The notes under the pieces were generated by a model that was not told the origin of the DNA, made no database searches, and was given only the letters and a program-made list of their open reading frames with translations. Positions 8,710 through 17,271 of a stretch of 64,000 nt of DNA are shown here, piece after piece. Both the position numbers and the translations under genes were made by a program. Every line of letters begins with the position of its first letter. The first letter of the stretch is position 1. Source of the stretch: Streptomyces sp. NBC_00704 (GTDB lineage Bacteria; Actinomycetota; Actinomycetes; Streptomycetales; Streptomycetaceae); NCBI RefSeq assembly GCF_036226605.1, contig NZ_CP109000.1, positions 5,886,501-5,950,500 of the forward strand, read 5' to 3'.

Positions 8710-8805
8710 GCGGGAACCGTCGCGCATCCCGCCCGGCACCGCCCGGACCTGTGGACCGCCGCCCGGTTGTGGACAGCGGCGTCACCCGGTGCCCCCCGGG
8801 TCCCG

Positions 8806-8811
8806 TACACT
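8806..8811 (+). promoter_or_regulatory. Candidate -10 element of rpsB
   Basis: TACACT hexamer about 180 bp upstream of rpsB, within the 280-bp divergent region. No good -35 is visible at 17-bp spacing, so this is tentative. It would leave a long leader able to hold S2 autoregulatory structure. Confidence 0.3.
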
Positions 8812-8989
8812 TCTACTGGCGATCCGGGTCACCGGGTCGACTTCGCACGCCCCGGTAACGGGGACCGGTTCCGGCCGGTCTCCCGGTACTCGCGCCCCTC
8901 GGTCCTCAGTGGCTCGGCGCATCGCGGGCGTCAGGCGCGGGAGCCGTCCGGCACCCGCGGCACAACCGAGAAAAACGAGGAGAACGGCC

Positions 8990-9943
8990 ATGGCCGTCGT
9001 CACGATGCGGGAGCTGCTGGAAAGCGGCGTCCACTTCGGTCACCAGACCCGTCGCTGGAACCCGAAGATGAAGCGCTTCATCTTCACCGAGCGCAACGGC
9101 ATCTACATCATCGACCTGCTCCAGTCGCTGTCGTACATCGACCGCGCCTACGAGTTCGTCAAGGAGACCGTCGCCCACGGCGGCACGGTCATGTTCGTCG
9201 GCACGAAGAAGCAGGCGCAGGAGGCCATCGCCGAGCAGGCCACCCGCGTCGGCATGCCCTACGTCAACCAGCGCTGGCTGGGCGGCATGCTCACCAACTT
9301 CTCGACCGTCTACAAGCGCCTTCAGCGCCTCAAGGAGCTCGAGCTCATCGACTTCGAGGACGTCGCCGCCTCGGGTCTGACGAAGAAGGAGCTCCTGGTC
9401 CTCTCGCGTGAGAAGGCCAAGCTCGAGAAGACCCTCGGTGGTATCCGCGAGATGTCCAAGGTGCCCAGCGCCGTCTGGATCGTGGACACCAAGAAGGAGC
9501 ACATCGCGGTCGGCGAGGCCCGGAAGCTCAACATCCCGGTCGTCGCCATCCTCGACACCAACTGCGACCCCGACGAGGTCGACTACAAGATCCCGGGCAA
9601 CGACGACGCGATCCGCTCCGTCACCCTGCTCACCCGCGTGATCGCCGACGCCGTCGCCGAGGGCCTCATCTCCCGTTCCGGCGTCGCCACCGGCGACAAG
9701 GGCGAGAAGGCCGCGAGCGAGCCGCTGGCCGAGTGGGAGCGCGACCTCCTCGAGGGCGAGAAGAAGGCCGACGCCGACAGCGCGGACGCCGCCGAGAAGC
9801 CCGCCGAGGCCGCTGCCGAGGCCCCCGCCGCCGAGGCCGCTGCCGAGGCCCCCGCTGCCGAGGCTCCGGCCGCCGAGACCGAGGCCCCGGCCGAGGCTCC
9901 CGCCGCCGAGGCCGCTCCGGCCGCCGAGGGCGAGCAGGCCTGA
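8990..9943 (+). CDS. rpsB: 30S ribosomal protein S2
   Basis: Component of the small ribosomal subunit. The ATG at 8990 follows a strong GAGGAG site, and the first residues (MAVVTMRELLESGVHFGHQ) are the classical S2 start. The S2 core covers about 1-235, with FIFTERNGIYIIDL, GTKKQAQEAI and NQRWLGGMLTN. The 317-residue protein ends in an Ala/Glu/Pro-rich extension (about 262-317) typical of Streptomyces S2 and absent from E. coli. It is followed 155 bp later by tsf, the usual rpsB-tsf pairing. Confidence 0.98.
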   Translation: MAVVTMRELLESGVHFGHQTRRWNPKMKRFIFTERNGIYIIDLLQSLSYIDRAYEFVKETVAHGGTVMFVGTKKQAQEAIAEQATRVGMPYVNQRWLGGMLTNFSTVYKRLQRLKELELIDFEDVAASGLTKKELLVLSREKAKLEKTLGGIREMSKVPSAVWIVDTKKEHIAVGEARKLNIPVVAILDTNCDPDEVDYKIPGNDDAIRSVTLLTRVIADAVAEGLISRSGVATGDKGEKAASEPLAEWERDLLEGEKKADADSADAAEKPAEAAAEAPAAEAAAEAPAAEAPAAETEAPAEAPAAEAAPAAEGEQA

Positions 9944-9955
9944 TCCAGGCCGTGA

Positions 9956-9985
9956 GCCGTGCGGTCGCCGTCGCGCCCGCACGGC
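9956..9985 (+). terminator. rpsB-tsf intergenic hairpin (likely attenuator)
   Basis: Perfect 9-bp stem (9956-9964 with 9977-9985) and 12-base loop, 13 bp after the rpsB stop and without a U-tract. A partial terminator here would let S2 be made in excess of EF-Ts; an attenuator between these genes has been reported in streptomycetes (from memory). Confidence 0.55.
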
Positions 9986-10098
9986 CCAGGGACGAAGTGA
10001 CGGCGGGGGGCGCCGAGTGCGCCGCCCGCCGTTCACCCACAGCCCCCAGATCTTCGTAGATCTTCGAGACTTCGAACTCCGAGAGAGATTCACAGATC

Positions 10099-10935
10099 AT
10101 GGCGAACTACACCGCCGCTGACGTCAAGAAGCTCCGTGAGCTCACCGGCGCCGGCATGATGGACTGCAAGAAGGCGCTGGACGAGGCCGAGGGCAACGTC
10201 GACAAGGCCGTCGAGGCGCTCCGCATCAAGGGCCAGAAGGGCGTCGCCAAGCGCGAGGGCCGCTCCGCCGAGAACGGCGCCGTGGTCTCGATCATCGCCG
10301 ACGACAACTCCTCCGGCGTCCTCGTCGAGCTGAAGTGCGAGACGGACTTCGTCGCCAAGGGCGACAAGTTCCAGGCCGTCGCCAGCGCGATCGCCGAGCA
10401 CGTCGCCAAGACCGCCCCGGCCGACATCGCGGCGCTGCTCGCCTCCGAGATCGAGCCCGGCAAGACCGTCCAGGCGTTCGTGGACGAGGCCAACGCCAAC
10501 CTCGGCGAGAAGATCGTGCTGGACCGCTTCGCGCAGTTCGCCGACGGCTACGTCACCGCCTACATGCACCGCACGATGCCCGACCTGCCCCCGCAGATCG
10601 GTGTCCTGGTCGAGCTCGACAAGCCCAACGCCGAGATCGCCAAGGGCGTCGCCCAGCACATCGCCGCCTTCGCGCCGAAGTACCTCTCCAAGGAGGACGT
10701 GCCGGCCGAGGTCGTCGAGTCCGAGCGCCGCGTCGCCGAGGAGACCACCCGCGCCGAGGGCAAGCCCGAGGCCGCCCTGCCGAAGATCGTCGAGGGTCGC
10801 CTCAACGGCTTCTTCAAGGACGCCACGCTGCTCGGTCAGCCGTACGCCCTGGACAACAAGAAGTCCGTCCAGAAGGTCCTGGACGAGGCCGGTGTCACCC
10901 TGAAGCGCTTCACGCGCATCAAGGTCGGCATCTGA
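10099..10935 (+). CDS. tsf: Translation elongation factor Ts
   Basis: Guanine-nucleotide exchange factor for EF-Tu. The 278-residue product begins with the UBA-like domain (MANYTAADVKKLRELTGAGMM, then DCKKALDEAEGN) and carries the TDFVAKGDKF segment of the core domain that contacts EF-Tu. Length matches other Streptomyces EF-Ts. The start is the ATG at 10099. A strong inverted repeat 58 bp after the stop separates it from pyrH. Confidence 0.98.
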   Translation: MANYTAADVKKLRELTGAGMMDCKKALDEAEGNVDKAVEALRIKGQKGVAKREGRSAENGAVVSIIADDNSSGVLVELKCETDFVAKGDKFQAVASAIAEHVAKTAPADIAALLASEIEPGKTVQAFVDEANANLGEKIVLDRFAQFADGYVTAYMHRTMPDLPPQIGVLVELDKPNAEIAKGVAQHIAAFAPKYLSKEDVPAEVVESERRVAEETTRAEGKPEAALPKIVEGRLNGFFKDATLLGQPYALDNKKSVQKVLDEAGVTLKRFTRIKVGI

Positions 10936-10992
10936 GTCCGTACCGCGAGCGACGCGTCGGCCCGATAGGGTCGGGAGCAGTCGTCCGGTACG

Positions 10993-11014
10993 CCGTCACG
11001 CGCACGCGTGACGG
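10993..11014 (+). terminator. Inverted repeat between tsf and pyrH
   Basis: CCGTCACGCG at 10993-11002 pairs perfectly with CGCGTGACGG at 11005-11014. It is likely a terminator or partial attenuator between tsf and pyrH. Confidence 0.55.
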
Positions 11015-11124
11015 ACGACAGCAGATCTGACGAGGAGGCCATTGCCGCGCACGGGTTGCCCACGACCCCCCACCGGCAGTGGCCTTCTTCGTATGTGCAC
11101 CACGTGAAAGAGGCGGGATCTCCC

Positions 11125-11883
11125 ATGACCACCAAGGCCCAGAAGAGCGACGACGGCAAACTACGCGGCCGGTTTCTGCTGAAGCTGTCCGGTGAGGCAT
11201 TCTCCGGCGGCGGAGGCCTGGGCGTGGACCCCGACGTGGTGCACAAGATCGCCCGGGAGATCGCGGCCGTCGTCCGCGACGGCGCCGAGATCGCGGTCGT
11301 CATCGGTGGCGGCAACTTCTTCCGCGGCGCCGAGCTCCAGGTGCGCGGCATGGACCGGGCCCGCTCGGACTACATGGGCATGCTCGGCACGGTCATGAAC
11401 TGCCTCGCCCTCCAGGACTTCCTGGAAAAGGAGGGCATCGACAGCCGCGTGCAGACCGCCATCACCATGGGCCAGGTCGCCGAGCCGTACATCCCGCTGC
11501 GGGCCGTGCGGCACCTGGAGAAGGGCCGTGTGGTCATCTTCGGCGCCGGAATGGGCATGCCGTACTTCTCCACCGACACCACCGCCGCCCAGCGCGCGCT
11601 GGAGATCGACGCCGAGGCGCTGCTCATGGGCAAGAACGGCGTGGACGGCGTCTACGACTCCGACCCGAAGACCAACCCGGGGGCCGTCAAGTTCGACGCC
11701 CTCGGCTACGGCGAGGTCATCACCCGCGACCTCAAGGTCGCCGACATGACCGCGATCACGCTGTGCCGCGACAACAAGCTGCCGATCCTCGTCTTCGAGC
11801 TTCTGGCCGAGGGCAATATCGCCCGCGCGGTCAAGGGTGAGAAGATCGGCACGCTCGTGGGGGAGCAGGGCAGCCGGTCCTGA
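11125..11883 (+). CDS. pyrH: UMP kinase
   Basis: Phosphorylates UMP to UDP in pyrimidine synthesis; a cytoplasmic hexamer of the amino acid kinase fold. The 252-residue protein (ATG at 11125) shows the PyrH motifs KLSGEAF near the N-terminus, VIGGGNFFRG, GMGMPYFSTDT and NGVDGVYDSDP. An in-frame start at 11008 falls in the tsf-pyrH hairpin and is rejected. It is the middle gene of the conserved actinobacterial series rpsB-tsf-pyrH-frr-cdsA. Confidence 0.97.
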   Translation: MTTKAQKSDDGKLRGRFLLKLSGEAFSGGGGLGVDPDVVHKIAREIAAVVRDGAEIAVVIGGGNFFRGAELQVRGMDRARSDYMGMLGTVMNCLALQDFLEKEGIDSRVQTAITMGQVAEPYIPLRAVRHLEKGRVVIFGAGMGMPYFSTDTTAAQRALEIDAEALLMGKNGVDGVYDSDPKTNPGAVKFDALGYGEVITRDLKVADMTAITLCRDNKLPILVFELLAEGNIARAVKGEKIGTLVGEQGSRS

Positions 11884-12058
11884 CCGGCGCCGTCCGGGCT
11901 CTCCCCGGCAACGTCCGACCGGGGGACGGACCCTGGGCGGAGGATGGACAATGTCCTGCCGGTCGGGAACCGTGCAGGAAGAAGACGCGACGCAGCCGGC
12001 CGCCGCCCTCTCGCAAGGATCCGCAGCCGGGCCTACTCAAGACACGCAGGAGCAAGTG

Positions 12059-12616
12059 GTGATCGAAGAGACCCTCCTCGAGGCCGAGGAGAAGATGGAG
12101 AAGGCCGTCGTGGTCGCCAAGGAGGACTTCGCCGCGATCCGCACCGGCCGTGCGCACCCGGCGATGTTCAACAAGATCGTTGCCGACTACTACGGTGCGC
12201 CGACGCCGATCAACCAGCTGGCTTCGTTCTCCGTGCCGGAGCCGCGCATGGCGGTCGTGACGCCGTTCGACAAGACCGCGCTGCGCAACATCGAGCAGGC
12301 GATCCGCGACTCCGACCTGGGCGTCAACCCGAGCAACGACGGCAACATCATCCGAGTGGTGTTCCCCGAGCTGACCGAGGAGCGCCGCCGCGACTACATC
12401 AAGGTCGCCAAGGGCAAGGGGGAGGACGCCAAGGTGTCCATCCGCGCCGTCCGCCGCAAGGCCAAGGACGCGATCGACAAGCTGATCAAGGACGGCGAGG
12501 TCGGCGAGGACGAGGGCCGCCGTGCCGAGAAGGAACTCGACGACACCACCGCGAAGTACGTCGCCCAGGTGGACGAGCTCCTGAAGCACAAGGAAGCGGA
12601 GCTGCTCGAGGTCTGA
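12059..12616 (+). CDS. frr: Ribosome recycling factor
   Basis: Splits post-termination ribosomes together with EF-G. Using the GTG at 12059, which has CAGGAG six bases upstream, the product is 185 residues, the standard Streptomyces RRF length. It begins with an IEETLLEAEEKMEKA-like coiled-coil region. The family motif RTGRAHPAMF is near 28-37, and NDGNIIRVVFPELTEERR is in the central part. The stop overlaps the cdsA start by one base (TGATG), indicating translational coupling. An upstream continuation of the frame to 11837 overlaps pyrH and is not supported. Confidence 0.97.
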   Translation: MIEETLLEAEEKMEKAVVVAKEDFAAIRTGRAHPAMFNKIVADYYGAPTPINQLASFSVPEPRMAVVTPFDKTALRNIEQAIRDSDLGVNPSNDGNIIRVVFPELTEERRRDYIKVAKGKGEDAKVSIRAVRRKAKDAIDKLIKDGEVGEDEGRRAEKELDDTTAKYVAQVDELLKHKEAELLEV

Positions 12617-13815
12617 TGAACGACTCTTCCTGGGGCTCACCGCCACACGCCGGGTCGCGGGCCGGGTACTGGGGGCCCGCCGACCAGGGGCCCGTCCAGG
12701 GAGCCGCCCCGGCGGGTCCCGCGTACGATGCGCCTGAGGCGCAGCAGACCCGCCCCATGCCCATCGTCCCCGACGTCCGCGCACACGGCGGAAACCAGGA
12801 TGACGACCGGGGGGCCGCCCGCATGGGCGGCCCCTTGTTCCACGACGAGAACCACGGCAACGCGCCCTACGGCGGCGAGCCCCACGGCCTCGCCGCCCAC
12901 GGCGACGACACCCCGACGGCCCAGCCCCACGCGGCGGCGCCGCAGAATCCGGAGCCCATGCCCGACGCCCCTCACCCGGCGACCGCGCCGCCGCCGAAGA
13001 AGAGCGCCGGCCGCGACCTGGGCGCGGCCATAGGGGTCGGGGTCGGCCTCGGCGTGGTCATCGTCGCGTCGCTGTTCGTCGTCAAGGCCGTCTTCATCGG
13101 CGTGATCGCGGTCGCCGTCGTCGTCGGCCTGTGGGAGCTGACCAGCAGGCTGCAGGAGCGCAAGGGCATCAAGGCTCCGCTCGTGCCGCTCGCGGTCGGC
13201 GGCGCCGCGATGGTGGTCGCCGGATACGTCCGCGGACCGGAGGGCGCCTGGGTGGCCATGGCCCTCACCGCGCTCGCGGTGCTGGTCTGGCGGATGACCG
13301 AACCGCCCGAGGGCTACCTCAAGGACGTCACGGCCGGCGTCTTCGCGGCCTTCTACGTCCCGTTCCTGGCCACGTTCGTCGCCCTCATGCTCACCGCCGA
13401 GGACGGCGCGTTCCGCGTCATGACCTTCCTGCTCCTGACGGTCGTCAGCGACACGGGCGCGTACGCCGTCGGCTGGCGCTTCGGCAGGACCAAGCTGGCC
13501 CCGCGCATCAGTCCGGGCAAGACCCGCGAGGGCCTGCTCGGCGCGGTCTCGTTCGCGATGGCGGCCGGCGCGCTGTGCATGCAGTTCCTCATCGACGACG
13601 GCAGGTGGTGGCAGGGGCTGGTGCTCGGGTTCGCCGTCGCCGCCAGCGCCACGCTCGGCGACCTCGGCGAGTCCATGATCAAGCGGGACCTGGGCATCAA
13701 GGACATGGGCACGCTGCTCCCGGGCCACGGCGGCATCATGGACCGGCTGGACTCCCTGCTGCCGACGGCGCCCGTCGTCTGGCTGCTGCTCGTGCTGTTC
13801 GTCGGGTCGGGCTGA
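12616..13815 (+). CDS. cdsA: Phosphatidate cytidylyltransferase (CDP-diglyceride synthase)
   Basis: Makes CDP-diacylglycerol from phosphatidate and CTP at the cytoplasmic membrane, the branch point of phospholipid synthesis. The 399-residue protein has an unusual N-terminal extension of about 135 residues, hydrophilic and rich in Pro, His, Gly and Asp. About eight membrane segments follow, and then the CDP-synthase signature SMIKRDLGIKDMG with PGHGGIMDRLDS near 355-382. The long disordered N-terminus is typical of Streptomyces but not of E. coli CdsA. It is coupled to frr and followed by a strong terminator. Confidence 0.95.
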   Translation: MNDSSWGSPPHAGSRAGYWGPADQGPVQGAAPAGPAYDAPEAQQTRPMPIVPDVRAHGGNQDDDRGAARMGGPLFHDENHGNAPYGGEPHGLAAHGDDTPTAQPHAAAPQNPEPMPDAPHPATAPPPKKSAGRDLGAAIGVGVGLGVVIVASLFVVKAVFIGVIAVAVVVGLWELTSRLQERKGIKAPLVPLAVGGAAMVVAGYVRGPEGAWVAMALTALAVLVWRMTEPPEGYLKDVTAGVFAAFYVPFLATFVALMLTAEDGAFRVMTFLLLTVVSDTGAYAVGWRFGRTKLAPRISPGKTREGLLGAVSFAMAAGALCMQFLIDDGRWWQGLVLGFAVAASATLGDLGESMIKRDLGIKDMGTLLPGHGGIMDRLDSLLPTAPVVWLLLVLFVGSG

Positions 13816-13859
13816 CCCACGGCGCACAAGCGGTACAGCACCGCGCCGGAAGGCTCGCA

Positions 13860-13891
13860 CGGGCCCCGTCCTGCTCCATGGACGGGGCCCG
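13860..13891 (+). terminator. Terminator of the rpsB-cdsA gene series
   Basis: Perfect 12-bp stem (13860-13871 with 13880-13891) and 8-base loop, 45 bp after the cdsA stop. It probably ends the operon. Confidence 0.75.
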
Positions 13892-14061
13892 CTCGCGTCA
13901 GGGCGGAAGCCGCCCGTTCGCAGGCATTCCGACCGGTTCATTCGCCACTTGCGCGCCCCTCGCCCCGGCGTCCGCACCGATCACCCGCCGGCGTCGGGCG
14001 TCGTCTACCGTCGTCGTTCGCCGGCCGAGGACCGGGCGCCGGACATCACGAGGGGGCGAGT

Positions 14062-14970
14062 ATGACCGAGGACGGGGACGAGAGGGACTTCTGCTTCGCG
14101 CCGATGACGAGGCGGGAGCGCGAAGACGGCGCTCTTCGCGTGCTGCGAACGGCTCGAGTTGCCGCTCGCCTGCTCGATCGGCGACCGAATCCGGACGAGT
14201 CCGGGCACGCCGAGCTCGACGACCAGGTGCATGACCTGTGGACGGCGGTCGCGGAGCTGCTCCCCGGCCTGCCCGATCCCGGCCCGCTGGACACCGCACA
14301 CCAACAGGAGCTCATCAGGTGCGCGGGCGAACTCGCGGTGCTTCTGCGGGCCTACAACTGGGGCGACGAAGAACTGACGCCAGAGGCCGTGGACGAGGTG
14401 GTGAGGACGGAGAACGCCGGTGAGACGGGAGCCGCCGACGGCTTCGACGCCCTCGGTAAACTCATCCTGCCGCACGCCTCACCGCAGGGCTGGGCGGCCG
14501 AACTCGTGACCCGGGCGGCGGAGGGGAACGAGACGCTCGAGCGGGCGGTCAAGCTCGGCAAGTACCTCCTGCATCCCACAGCCCTGCTCATCCTGGACGA
14601 CGTCACGGAAATCATCGGACAGGCGGTGTACTCCCTGCACGTCAAGAAGCTGATCGACTGTGTGAACGACCTCGACGCGATCCTGGTGTCCGGCCGCCTC
14701 GCCGAGTTGTTGGAGTTCCCGTACACGGACGGCCCGCAACCTGGAGGTGTTGCGACGGTCGACGGCCCCGGTCTCGAAGGCGAGGTCCGGAGCGTCACTC
14801 AGCCCGGTGCGACGGACCTGGCTGTGGAGCCGCTGTGGGAGGAACCATTGCCCGAGTGGCCACAAGCCCCGGACTTCACGAAATCCTCGGGCCACACCCC
14901 TGACGGGGTCGAGACCGACCTCGGTGACGAATACGGCGGACCGGACAGCCTCGACGGCCCGCATCTCTGA
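14062..14970 (+). CDS. Unrecognised 302-residue acidic protein
   Basis: I do not recognise a family. The start is supported by a purine-rich site (ACGAGGGGGCGAG) directly before the ATG. The protein is soluble and acidic, with an arginine-rich N-terminus (about 10-50), mainly helical predicted segments, and one hydrophobic stretch at about 170-195 (HPTALLILDDVTEIIGQAVY). A Pro/Glu/Gly-rich tail follows. No signal peptide or catalytic motif is visible. Codon use is slightly less G/C-biased at third positions than in neighbouring cdsA. It lies between cdsA and rlmN, a place where (from memory) S. coelicolor carries an inserted element, so lineage-specific gain is plausible. Confidence 0.6.
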   Translation: MTEDGDERDFCFAPMTRREREDGALRVLRTARVAARLLDRRPNPDESGHAELDDQVHDLWTAVAELLPGLPDPGPLDTAHQQELIRCAGELAVLLRAYNWGDEELTPEAVDEVVRTENAGETGAADGFDALGKLILPHASPQGWAAELVTRAAEGNETLERAVKLGKYLLHPTALLILDDVTEIIGQAVYSLHVKKLIDCVNDLDAILVSGRLAELLEFPYTDGPQPGGVATVDGPGLEGEVRSVTQPGATDLAVEPLWEEPLPEWPQAPDFTKSSGHTPDGVETDLGDEYGGPDSLDGPHL

Positions 14971-15103
14971 GTGAGCCAGGGGCCATCCCGCCCCGATCGC
15001 TTCTTGCCGGATCGCCCCTGGGCGCATGGGCCGCAGTCTCCCGAAGTCCGCGCACGGCGCGGGCGCACGCCGCCTCTGCGGCGTGGCCTGTCCCCTGGAC
15101 CAC

Positions 15104-15580
15104 TCAGTCCCACGCGTTGAAGATCACCCCGCCCAGCGTGGTGATGCCATAGGAACGGATCTCGCGCCACTCGCCCTGTGACAGGTCCGAGGTGTTCACG
15201 TCTGCAAGAGGTGCGGTGAGCTGTTCGCGGTCGAGCACCAGGAACCCGGCGTGCATGAAGGTGCCGGCCCAGGGCGGTGGTGCGACGAACTCCTCGCTGT
15301 ACCAGTCCCTGCGCATCTGAGCGAACGCGATCCAGGGCTGATGGGCGTGGCACAAGATGATGCGGCGGCCTGTGTCCTCGACGGCCGACGCGGTGTGGAA
15401 CGTGCGGGGGTATGCCTGTTCCTCCACCTTGCCCACCTTGCCTCCGGCAGCGCGAGCAGCCGCATACAGGGCGCCCCTGAAGGCTCGTAGATCGGTCTCG
15501 GGAAGGGAGTCGTCCTTGGGCCGACGAAAGCCTGTCGCCCCTCGCGGCAAGCCGAAGCCCGGGTCCTTGTCGTCGATCAT
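15104..15580 (-). CDS. Unrecognised 158-residue protein coupled to a small upstream gene
   Basis: No family recognised. The ATG at 15580 overlaps the stop of a 51-codon gene (ATGA), so it is probably translated by coupling. The protein has an N-terminal DDKDPGFGLPRG segment, a Lys/Ala-rich helix (FRGALYAAARAAGG) and an aromatic C-terminal half with CHAHQPWIAFAQMRRDWYSEEF near 80-101. It ends IRSYGITTLGGVIFNAWD. No signal peptide or membrane segment is visible. A longer frame starting at 15637 would lie inside the upstream gene and is less likely. The pair could also be one ancestral gene split by a frameshift. Confidence 0.55.
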   Translation of the reverse strand: MIDDKDPGFGLPRGATGFRRPKDDSLPETDLRAFRGALYAAARAAGGKVGKVEEQAYPRTFHTASAVEDTGRRIILCHAHQPWIAFAQMRRDWYSEEFVAPPPWAGTFMHAGFLVLDREQLTAPLADVNTSDLSQGEWREIRSYGITTLGGVIFNAWD

Positions 15581-15732
15581 GCGAACGGCGACAGGCCCTT
15601 GTTGCCGAACTGACCGCCGCTGACGATCACCATCCATGCCGCCCGTCGCTCAGCCATGCGGTCACCGTCGAGCGTGAAGACGGTCGTGACGCCGCGCTCG
15701 GCCGGCCACTCCATCAGTTCGAGCATGTCCAC
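15577..15732 (-). CDS. Small 51-codon gene upstream of the unrecognised minus-strand gene
   Basis: Short reading frame with a good ribosome binding site: GGAGGGG lies five bases before the GTG at 15732 (an ATG at 15726 is the alternative). The peptide starts MLELMEWPAERGVTTVFTLD after two residues and ends GGQFGNKGLSPFA. It contains a mixed strand/helix pattern (RRAAWMVIVSGG). Its TGA overlaps the next gene's ATG by 4 bp. The strong binding site and coupling argue that it is real. It may be a partner protein, or the N-terminal part of a broken gene. Confidence 0.5.
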   Translation of the reverse strand: MDMLELMEWPAERGVTTVFTLDGDRMAERRAAWMVIVSGGQFGNKGLSPFA

Positions 15733-15786
15733 TCGCACCCCTCCGGAGAGATCATCCCATCTCGAGTGGCACGCCTCCGGGCCGCC

Positions 15787-15830
15787 CCCGGGCCGTCCCC
15801 GGGCCGTCCCCGGGCCGTCCCCGGGCCGTC
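15787..15830. repeat. Four tandem copies of an 11-bp unit
   Basis: CCCGGGCCGTC repeated four times without mismatch, between the divergent small gene and rlmN, about 110 bp before rlmN. Confidence 0.85.
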
Positions 15831-15939
15831 GGAAGCCGGCCGATACCGACCGGCGTCGGCAGTCGGCGTCCGTGGGTGACCACCCCCACGCCGGTCCGGG
15901 CCCGGGCCCCCGCCGATGATCTGCCACACTGGACGTGTT

Positions 15940-17046
15940 ATGCCTGCACCCGGAGAACTCACTTTCGTCGCCCCCCGCGGAGCCAAGAAGCCGCCGCGGC
16001 ATCTCGCCGACCTCTCGCCCGCCGAGCGTAAGGAGGTCGTGGCGGAGATCGGGGAGAAGCCGTTCCGTGCCAAGCAGTTGTCGCAGCACTACTTCGCCCG
16101 GTACGCGCACGACCCGGCGGAGTGGACGGACATCCCGGCCGGCGCGCGCGAGAAGCTGCGCGAGGCGCTGCTGCCGGACCTGATGTCGGTCGTGCGGCAT
16201 CAGTCGACGGACCAGGGGACCACCCGCAAGACGCTGTGGCGGCTGTTCGACGGCACGCTCGTGGAGTCGGTGCTGATGCGCTACCCGGACCGGGTGACCA
16301 TGTGCATCAGCTCGCAGGCGGGGTGCGGGATGAACTGCCCGTTCTGCGCCACCGGGCAGGCGGGGCTCGACCGGAACCTGTCCACCGCCGAGATCGTGCA
16401 CCAGATCGTCGACGGGATGCGGGCGCTGCGCGACGGGGACGTGCCCGGCGGGCCGGCCCGGCTCTCCAACATCGTCTTCATGGGGATGGGCGAGCCGCTC
16501 GCCAACTACAAGCGGGTCGTCGGCGCCATCCGCGCGCTGACCGACCCGGCGCCGGACGGGCTCGGGCTGTCGCAGCGCGGGATCACCGTGTCGACGGTCG
16601 GGCTGGTGCCGGCCATCCAGCGGTTCACCGACGAGGGCTTCAAGTGCCGCCTGGCGATCTCCCTGCACGCGCCGGACGACGAACTGCGCGACACCCTCGT
16701 CCCCGTGAACACGCGGTGGAGGGTGCGCGAGGTGCTGGACGCCGGATTCGAGTACACCGCGCGGTCGGGCCGCCGGCTGTCCATCGAGTACGCGCTGATC
16801 CGGGACATCAACGACCAGGCGTGGCGCGGTGACCGGCTGGGCCGGCTGCTGCGCGGCAAGCCCGTGCACGTCAACCTGATCCCGCTGAACCCGACGCCGG
16901 GCTCGAAGTGGACGGCGTCGCGGCCGGAGGACGAGAAGGCCTTCGTCGAGGCGATCGCCGCGCACGGGGTGCCGGTGACCGTCCGGGACACCCGTGGTCA
17001 GGAGATCGACGGGGCGTGCGGTCAGCTCGCGGCCACCGAGCGGTAG
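15940..17046 (+). CDS. rlmN: 23S rRNA (adenine-C2)-methyltransferase RlmN
   Basis: Radical-SAM enzyme that methylates C2 of A2503 in 23S rRNA (and A37 of some tRNAs). The 368-residue protein starting at ATG 15940 has the [4Fe-4S] CxxxCxxC motif at C129, C133 and C136 within QAGCGMNCPFCATGQAG. The SAM-binding NIVFMGMGEPLANY segment and the C-terminal VTVRDTRGQEIDGACGQL, which holds the methyl-carrying cysteine, are also present. An in-frame ATG at 15916 is less likely; neither has a strong ribosome binding site. It ends just upstream of the thiamine riboswitch. Confidence 0.96.
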   Translation: MPAPGELTFVAPRGAKKPPRHLADLSPAERKEVVAEIGEKPFRAKQLSQHYFARYAHDPAEWTDIPAGAREKLREALLPDLMSVVRHQSTDQGTTRKTLWRLFDGTLVESVLMRYPDRVTMCISSQAGCGMNCPFCATGQAGLDRNLSTAEIVHQIVDGMRALRDGDVPGGPARLSNIVFMGMGEPLANYKRVVGAIRALTDPAPDGLGLSQRGITVSTVGLVPAIQRFTDEGFKCRLAISLHAPDDELRDTLVPVNTRWRVREVLDAGFEYTARSGRRLSIEYALIRDINDQAWRGDRLGRLLRGKPVHVNLIPLNPTPGSKWTASRPEDEKAFVEAIAAHGVPVTVRDTRGQEIDGACGQLAATER

Positions 17047-17092
17047 TCTGAGGACCGTACGCATCTTCGTATTCCGACATCTTCATATTCCG

Positions 17093-17182
17093 ACAGGGGA
17101 GCGCCACAGCGCTGAGAGTGCGGCACCCAGGCCCGCAGACCCTCTGAACCTCGCCCAGGTCATTCTGGGTAGGAAGTTCGGT
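17093..17182 (+). promoter_or_regulatory. TPP (thiamine pyrophosphate) riboswitch, THI element
   Basis: Contains the conserved blocks of the THI element in order: ACAGGGGAGC, CTGAGAGTGCGGC, CAGACCCTCTGAACCT, then CATTCTGGGTAGGAAGTTCGGT. It lies 89 bp upstream of the thiB start codon. Binding of thiamine pyrophosphate should shut off the transporter genes. Confidence 0.95.
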
Positions 17183-17242
17183 CATCACTCGAGCTGTTGC
17201 GCCCTGCCCGGAGTCCGTGCGGACCCGGGCGGGGCCGCGTCT

Positions 17243-17263
17243 CTTCCTGGTCAACCCAGGAGG
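17243..17263 (+). promoter_or_regulatory. Ribosome-binding-site sequestering hairpin of thiB
   Basis: CTTCCTGG (17243-17250) can pair with CCAGGAGG (17256-17263), with one G-U pair and a 5-base loop. This locks up the AGGAGG ribosome binding site at 17258-17263. It is the likely expression platform of the riboswitch, acting on translation. Confidence 0.7.
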
Positions 17264-17271
17264 AAAATCCA

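Noticed and set aside
7093..9411. Plus-strand frame running from the repeat array into rpsB
   Set aside because: Repetitive Arg/Gly/Pro composition, antisense to the M23 gene and out of frame with rpsB.
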